DNA of 50,025 nt. It comes from a virus. Below the pieces are notes generated by a model. The model searched no databases. It had not been told where the DNA came from and saw only the letters and a program-made list of their open reading frames with translations. Shown here in pieces: positions 45,328 through 50,025 of this stretch. Position numbers and translations under genes: made by a program. The stretch spans positions 1 to 50,025 of the IMG/VR virus record IMGVR_UViG_3300009002_000007; one strand, written 5' to 3'. Numbering within the stretch: position 1 is the stretch's first letter; each line of letters begins with the position of its first letter.

Positions 45328-45917
45328 TGATAAGACATAAGTTATTTTCAAAGGGTGAAAGAATACATGCCCTTATATCCAACACTAGACATTCTCACAT
45401 CGTATTTCCCGTTTATGGAATAATTCATGACGTTAAGTTCGACGAGGATATGCCAAGGTATCAGATAAGAATTACTAAGTTCCATGACAATATAGATTTC
45501 TTAAAAAGATATCTTTTCGGTATGAAGTTTTCAAAAGACTTTAATAATAGAACTACGACATTCGGTCTTTCTAGAAAGAACTATAAATCTATGAAAGACT
45601 TTCAAAATCAAATAGATTCTAAGTGGGAATCTTATATGATCTCAGTTGATTCCGTAATGTGTGTTAAGACCAAATCAGAGGTAATAGATCTATTTAACAA
45701 TATACAAGATTTCTTAATCGAAAAGAATTTTAAAGATATATTTGAACTCTCAAGCAGAAGTGTATATTCTTCTGGCAAATATTATTATCAATCTCGGGGA
45801 GTATATGCTGCCCATCTTAAGAAGTTTTTAGGAGATAGAGAACCAAAGACAGATAAATATTATGATAAGCTTTTATATAGACCACAGTCAGACGATCTGG
45901 ATGACATAGAATTGTGA
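45327..45917 (+). CDS. Hypothetical protein before the baseplate genes, 196 aa
   Basis: A basic protein with a beta-rich start (HALISNTRHSHIVFPVYGII) and a helical C-terminal half, ending in an acidic DDLDDIEL. No family recognised. Gene position next to baseplate genes suggests a tail assembly role. Confidence 0.62.
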   Translation: MIRHKLFSKGERIHALISNTRHSHIVFPVYGIIHDVKFDEDMPRYQIRITKFHDNIDFLKRYLFGMKFSKDFNNRTTTFGLSRKNYKSMKDFQNQIDSKWESYMISVDSVMCVKTKSEVIDLFNNIQDFLIEKNFKDIFELSSRSVYSSGKYYYQSRGVYAAHLKKFLGDREPKTDKYYDKLLYRPQSDDLDDIEL

Positions 45918-45925
45918 ATATATAA
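45917..45925 (+). promoter_or_regulatory. Late-type promoter
   Basis: AATATATAA overlaps the preceding stop and lies 28 bases before the ATG at 45953. Confidence 0.5.
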
Positions 45926-45952
45926 AACCTAGTAAAAACATAATATTACAAT

Positions 45953-47728
45953 ATGCCATTATTTGGATTAGTATCAGCGGGAGCAGCTTCCAGTTTAAAA
46001 TCATCAGTTTCAGGCTTTGGAGATAAAGTAGATAACTTCTTTAATCTATCAAGTCCAGACGGACATGGCGCAGGAAATGTAGATCCTCAGGATATATTAA
46101 GAGGTCAGTTTTCAGACCCAAACGCAAAAAACGCTGCTATGAAAACAGGTCAACCCTTGAGTAACGTTAGCCCTACTATTAATTCAGAAGCAGATGCATA
46201 TTACACACAAACAGCCGACTCAGTTATCTACTATAAAAAAGACGATGCTGGAAAACCACAAGAAGGTGTAGCTTCAGCTGCAATAACAGATGGTTTAAAA
46301 CCTTATTCTGTATTTAATAAATATTCTTTAGTAAATTTTAGAGGTAGTTTCTTTACTCCTGGTGGATCTGCGAAGGCGACGGGTGTAGATATTAAAGAAT
46401 ATAATAAAATAGATCCAAAGACACTAGACAATCCTTCTGTTTCTAAAATAATAGAAGTTACAAAAGCAGCTGCAGCCGGTGGATCCGGATATGGTTATAT
46501 GTACAATTACGCTGATTTTGCAATGTGTAGATATAATGGTAAAATACCTAATAATTATTTATTAACTCTTAGAAGATTTCCATACCCTATAATGGATGAT
46601 ATTATAGCGCCAATGGATGTTGATAAAGCAGGAAATCCGACACCAGTCGATCAGCCTGACATTGCGAGAGCAGTTACATGGATGAGTGAGGTTACAGGTA
46701 ATAATATGAACTCTATACTTAATTGGAGCCATGGATATAATTGGAAAGATGAAACCGCAAGTGTACAGACTAAGAATTCTCAAAATAAAAACAGAAGAGG
46801 TGCTTTTGGGCAGTTTTTAGATTCAAGTGTAATAGGTACTGCAGCAGCAAACGCAAGTGCAGGTGTAGATGGAGTTACTGCCCAAAAAAGAGCAAATGGA
46901 GGTGGAGGTTATGATGCGTATAGTGATACCTATCCTAATCATGTCTTTGGCCCGGTAAACGTTATTAAGAATGTATCTTTCAGAGATCAAGGTTTAACGT
47001 TTAATCAAGAATTTAAACTTAAATTTGAATATGAGTTAAGATCATTTAGTGGAGCTAACCCTAAAATATTGATGCTAGATCAACTCGCTAATATAATGGT
47101 ATTGACTTCAAGTCAAGCACCGTTCTGGGGAGGAGCAGTACGATATGTCGGAGATGGTTCTACTGGAAAGCCATTAGGAGATCTTTCGATGATTAAATCT
47201 GGTAACTATAGTGGATTTATCAAAAGTGTAGCGTCTGGTTTAGGTGACATGTTTAAAGGAGTTGCTAAAGATATAGGAGGATTAATGGATGGGAAAGATT
47301 CTAAGTTTTTAAATAATATACTGGGCGGTACTTTAATGAAAATGTTTAATTCTCCACAAGGTGGTCAGGCCGCAGCCTCTCTACTAACAGGAGATCCTAC
47401 TGGTTCATGGCACTTGACGGTTGGAAATCCATTAAACCCAGTAATGATGGTAGGTAATCTAACATGTAGAGAAACCAACGTAACATTTGAAGGTGGTATG
47501 GGAGTTCAGGATTTTCCTGAAAGAATGGTAGTTGAAATTACATTAAAACCCGGTAGAGCAAGAGATAAATTAGATATAGAGTCTATGTTTAATATGGGTA
47601 GAGGTAGATTTTATCTTCAACCTAAGGACGGAGTTGATGTTAATAAAGTGTACGTTGAAACGGCCTATGGTGGAAAAGATAAAAGAAAGTCTCTTAATTC
47701 TGAATTTAGAAAAATAGCTAACGGTTAA
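45953..47728 (+). CDS. Baseplate/tail-tube-initiator-like structural protein
   Basis: A 591-aa protein with a glycine- and alanine-rich surface part and a conserved C-terminal domain: GSWHLTVGNPLNPVMMVGNL (about 488-507), FPERMVVEITLKPGRARDKL (about 524-543) and DIESMFNMGRGRFYL. This ending resembles the domain used in T4-type phages by the proteins that join baseplate and tail tube (gp48/gp54 class). It is followed in order by a LysM-type and a hub-like protein, which supports the baseplate call. The exact T4 counterpart is uncertain. Confidence 0.7.
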   Translation: MPLFGLVSAGAASSLKSSVSGFGDKVDNFFNLSSPDGHGAGNVDPQDILRGQFSDPNAKNAAMKTGQPLSNVSPTINSEADAYYTQTADSVIYYKKDDAGKPQEGVASAAITDGLKPYSVFNKYSLVNFRGSFFTPGGSAKATGVDIKEYNKIDPKTLDNPSVSKIIEVTKAAAAGGSGYGYMYNYADFAMCRYNGKIPNNYLLTLRRFPYPIMDDIIAPMDVDKAGNPTPVDQPDIARAVTWMSEVTGNNMNSILNWSHGYNWKDETASVQTKNSQNKNRRGAFGQFLDSSVIGTAAANASAGVDGVTAQKRANGGGGYDAYSDTYPNHVFGPVNVIKNVSFRDQGLTFNQEFKLKFEYELRSFSGANPKILMLDQLANIMVLTSSQAPFWGGAVRYVGDGSTGKPLGDLSMIKSGNYSGFIKSVASGLGDMFKGVAKDIGGLMDGKDSKFLNNILGGTLMKMFNSPQGGQAAASLLTGDPTGSWHLTVGNPLNPVMMVGNLTCRETNVTFEGGMGVQDFPERMVVEITLKPGRARDKLDIESMFNMGRGRFYLQPKDGVDVNKVYVETAYGGKDKRKSLNSEFRKIANG

Positions 47729-47729
47729 A

Positions 47730-48197
47730 ATGAAAATATATTCTATAGATAAAAAGAAACTTGTAGATAATAAACTATCTATGAGTACTCCTACTCTTAT
47801 TTTTGCAGATTCAACTAGAGTACAGGAGGTTCATGTTGTAAGTAACGATGAAACCGGTAGAATAGATTTAGTATCTTTGTCAGAATACGGAACTCATGAT
47901 TATACTGATATTATTTTAAAGTTTAATGGGATATCTAATCCTTTTTCTATAATAGAGGGCGATGTACTATACATTCCTCCTAGAGATTATGGTAAAAAGA
48001 AATGGAAATTAACTTTAAATAAGGACGAGAAAAACCCAATAAGAGATCAATTCATAAACACTAAAAGACTTCCAGTCAAAGACGCAAATAGAATTGAATA
48101 CTTAAGTAAGAAATACAATAAAGAAATATTACCTCCGAATATATTAAAGACTGGGGAAACTAACATCGAAGTAAGTAACGGAGAAATAAGAATTTAA
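47730..48197 (+). CDS. LysM-like baseplate protein (gp53-type)
   Basis: A 155-aa protein whose middle (LSEYGTHDYTDIILKFNGIS, about 50-69, then EGDVLYIPPRDYG) has the LysM pattern seen in T4 gp53 and related baseplate wedge proteins. The two-base gap to the upstream gene and four-base gap to the next indicate one operon. Confidence 0.72.
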   Translation: MKIYSIDKKKLVDNKLSMSTPTLIFADSTRVQEVHVVSNDETGRIDLVSLSEYGTHDYTDIILKFNGISNPFSIIEGDVLYIPPRDYGKKKWKLTLNKDEKNPIRDQFINTKRLPVKDANRIEYLSKKYNKEILPPNILKTGETNIEVSNGEIRI

Positions 48198-48201
48198 AAG
48201 C

Positions 48202-49692
48202 ATGCCATTAAACAATCATATTTTAAATGTAATAGATCATTCATTAGAACTCGATGTTATAAAGTTTGACGCAGCAGGTGAGGATGAACCAGATGGAACT
48301 AAGCATAGCCATGAGATTGGTGGACCGGTTCCAATGATAGTAATTAACGGTAAATCATTTTCAGAAACAGACGTTAGGCGTTTAGAAATTAATTGTAATG
48401 ATAAGATTCCTACTATAAGTCTAATAATAATGGATACGGCAGGTACATTTGATAGTGATTCAACACCAAGAGATGGAGATGTTATATCTATTAGGATTGC
48501 TGCTAGGCAACAAGACACATTTAGGGATATAAGAATAGATTTTGATATAGATGAAGTTTCAGGTCCTCCTAATAGAGATCTGGAAAAAGCGGCAGATGGT
48601 TCAAAGTATTCCATGGAAGGAACTATGAAAATACCTACAATGTATTCTGAGGGATGTGCATCGTATGAAGGAACTTCAAGAGAACAGATTGAAGAATTTG
48701 CTAATAAATTAAAACTAGGATTAGCTACTAACATAGATGTTGCTGATGATAAAATGAAAGCCCTTAGTGCATGTCAGCCTAACATTGAATTTTTAAATAA
48801 TTTAGTAGAACATTCATATATTGGAGAAGATAGCTTTCAAACATATTGTATAGATCCCTATTATAATATTTGTTTTGTAGATATTAATTCATTATTAAAT
48901 TCGGAAGAAGGTGTAGATGAAACTTTCGTAAATATGGAAATGGATTTAGATGAAGACGGTGAAGAGCAAAGTTCTAATAAAATAGAGATTAGTAACATAT
49001 TAACAAACGCTGCTAATATGAATTCAACAAATACTTTTATAGAAAGTTATTCGCTTGTTAATAATGCTGGTTCACTTTCTAAAAAGAATGGATATAAAAG
49101 GAAAATGATTTACTATGAACCGGGTGTAGGAATAGTGGCTCATGAATTAGAACCTCTCGCAAGTGATAAGATGAAAGACATTGAAGAACCTCTAAAGGGC
49201 AGAAGAGGTGAAGACAGATATACTAAAGAAGTAAAATCAAAATTCGTTGGTAGGCTTCCTATTCAATCAGATGATTCACCGGGTACGCATCTTAATTATT
49301 CTTATTCTGCGATTAGCAATCAGCAAAACCTAGATGAAATGAATAAAATGAAATTAGTAGTTAATCTTAAAACCTTTAACCCCGGTATTCATTTATGGCA
49401 AAAGATACCTGTCCAGATTTTAAAAAGTGGATTTACACAAATGTCTGCTGCACAAGGAATCAATGAATCAAAGGAAGGTAAAGGATTTGATACAGATCAA
49501 GATACCGAGGCAGAACATCCTTCAGAAATGGGAACAGAACAAATTAAAGATGAATTTTTAACTGGTTTTTATGTTATTGCTGGAATTATATACAGGTATA
49601 AAGAAAGCACTGGAATTACTCAAGAACTAACTCTTTTAAGAAGAGAATGGCCAAGTAGACTCAATAACGTTAACGCAGAAACAACATCATAA
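48202..49692 (+). CDS. Baseplate hub-like protein (gp27/gpD-type)
   Basis: A 496-aa protein. The N-terminal part (VRRLEINCNDKIPTISLIIM, then GDVISIRIAARQQD) resembles the tube-like domains of hub proteins. The C-terminal domain (GIHLWQKIPVQIL, then FLTGFYVIAGIIYRYKE and LTLLRREWPS) fits the terminal part of T4-type hubs, where a 'G.Y.I..I...Y' strand pair and an 'ELTLLR.EWP' ending recur. The hub would carry the tail spike and connect to the tube. Confidence 0.72.
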   Translation: MPLNNHILNVIDHSLELDVIKFDAAGEDEPDGTKHSHEIGGPVPMIVINGKSFSETDVRRLEINCNDKIPTISLIIMDTAGTFDSDSTPRDGDVISIRIAARQQDTFRDIRIDFDIDEVSGPPNRDLEKAADGSKYSMEGTMKIPTMYSEGCASYEGTSREQIEEFANKLKLGLATNIDVADDKMKALSACQPNIEFLNNLVEHSYIGEDSFQTYCIDPYYNICFVDINSLLNSEEGVDETFVNMEMDLDEDGEEQSSNKIEISNILTNAANMNSTNTFIESYSLVNNAGSLSKKNGYKRKMIYYEPGVGIVAHELEPLASDKMKDIEEPLKGRRGEDRYTKEVKSKFVGRLPIQSDDSPGTHLNYSYSAISNQQNLDEMNKMKLVVNLKTFNPGIHLWQKIPVQILKSGFTQMSAAQGINESKEGKGFDTDQDTEAEHPSEMGTEQIKDEFLTGFYVIAGIIYRYKESTGITQELTLLRREWPSRLNNVNAETTS

Positions 49693-49698
49693 TAATAA

Positions 49699-49708
49699 GA
49701 ATATATAA
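49699..49708 (+). promoter_or_regulatory. Late-type promoter abutting a start codon
   Basis: GAATATATAA ends four bases before the ATG at 49712. Confidence 0.5.
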
Positions 49709-49711
49709 TTC

Positions 49712-50025
49712 ATGTCAGACTTTAAAAACATAGTAGATTTTAAAAAGGGTAAATTAGCACAGTCTCCTTACCAGGATCCTACATATTTGTCCTTCGTTAT
49801 ATTGTTTGACGTTAATAGCCATGAGCATTCTCCTATTTTTTCAGGAGCTGCTGAAGAATATTATACTCGACACTTGGGAGCAACTGGTTCTGATAATTCA
49901 ACAGCGATTACTCCTGGTAAAATAGATCCTATTACGTTCAAGCCAGATGACAACGATCCTACTACTAGGTTCTATAGTGAAAGATTATCTAATCTCATAA
50001 AATTTAATAAGGCACTATTAGATAT
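49712..50025 (+). CDS. Structural protein cut by the right edge
   Basis: A frame starts MSDFKNIVDFKKGKLAQSPY and stays open for 104 codons to the end of the window. The segment TYLSFVILFDVNSHEHSPIF is beta-rich, typical of a baseplate or tail protein. It follows the hub gene with a late-type promoter, so it probably continues the baseplate operon. Confidence 0.68.
   Translation, partial: MSDFKNIVDFKKGKLAQSPYQDPTYLSFVILFDVNSHEHSPIFSGAAEEYYTRHLGATGSDNSTAITPGKIDPITFKPDDNDPTTRFYSERLSNLIKFNKALLD

Overview
The window is a segment of a large, AT-rich, contractile-tailed (T4-type) bacteriophage that probably infects a member of the Bacteroidota. The phage identification rests on baseplate-type proteins at the right end, several tail-fibre genes, PhoH, RNase HII, dCMP deaminase, a thymidylate-synthase-family enzyme, a tRNA gene and tight head-to-tail gene packing. 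The Bacteroidota host is an inference from a ClpP whose sequence follows the Bacteroidota type, a Bacteroidota-like ribosomal protein bS21, A-rich leaders with few Shine-Dalgarno sequences, and a lipoprotein of a style seen in Flavobacteriia.

Layout. Positions 1-3236 carry short minus-strand genes, most preceded by the same ~60-bp promoter-like element, plus tRNA-Arg(UCU). A noncoding junction follows, with a GC-rich block containing CCAGGG repeats about one helical turn apart and a 730-bp structured stretch, broken by two small plus-strand genes. From 5445 onward everything is on the plus strand: a lipoprotein and small genes; a LOG-family protein, an RNase H-like protein, a Clp unfoldase, a ThyA-family enzyme, a GT25 glycosyltransferase and ClpP (7218-13152); a tail-fibre and glycosyltransferase region (13703-29740) dominated by an 1852-residue collagen-like fibre; mixed metabolism and host-takeover genes (ATP-grasp, exonuclease, DnaJ, bS21, PhoH, RNase HII, UV endonuclease, amidotransferase; 29748-41832); and a structural late region (41888-50025) ending in baseplate genes.

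The most striking system is a possible phage collagen-modification pathway. The giant Gly-X-Y fibre carries most of its lysines in the Y position (X-Lys-Gly), the sequence preferred by animal lysyl hydroxylases. It is followed by a 2-oxoglutarate oxygenase-like gene, a protein with two glycosyltransferase domains, and an enzyme with the full catalytic signature of the lysyl hydroxylase (PLOD) domain, overlapping the glycosyltransferase gene by one base. A GT25 enzyme, the family of the collagen galactosyltransferases, lies 9 kb upstream. Together these parallel animal PLOD/COLGALT and mimivirus L230.

A second theme is a phage Clp protease: an unfoldase without N-domain, a complete ClpP, and four small proteins ending in a UVR-like motif resembling the UVR segment of the unfoldase, which could be adaptors. 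Expression seems to use three promoter classes: the ~60-bp early element, a GTATAAT-ATTAAA type, and a T4-late-like (G/A)ATATATA(A/G) or GATAAATA element. The late element either abuts the start codon (4-6 nt, suggesting leaderless mRNAs) or is followed at once by a 5' hairpin.
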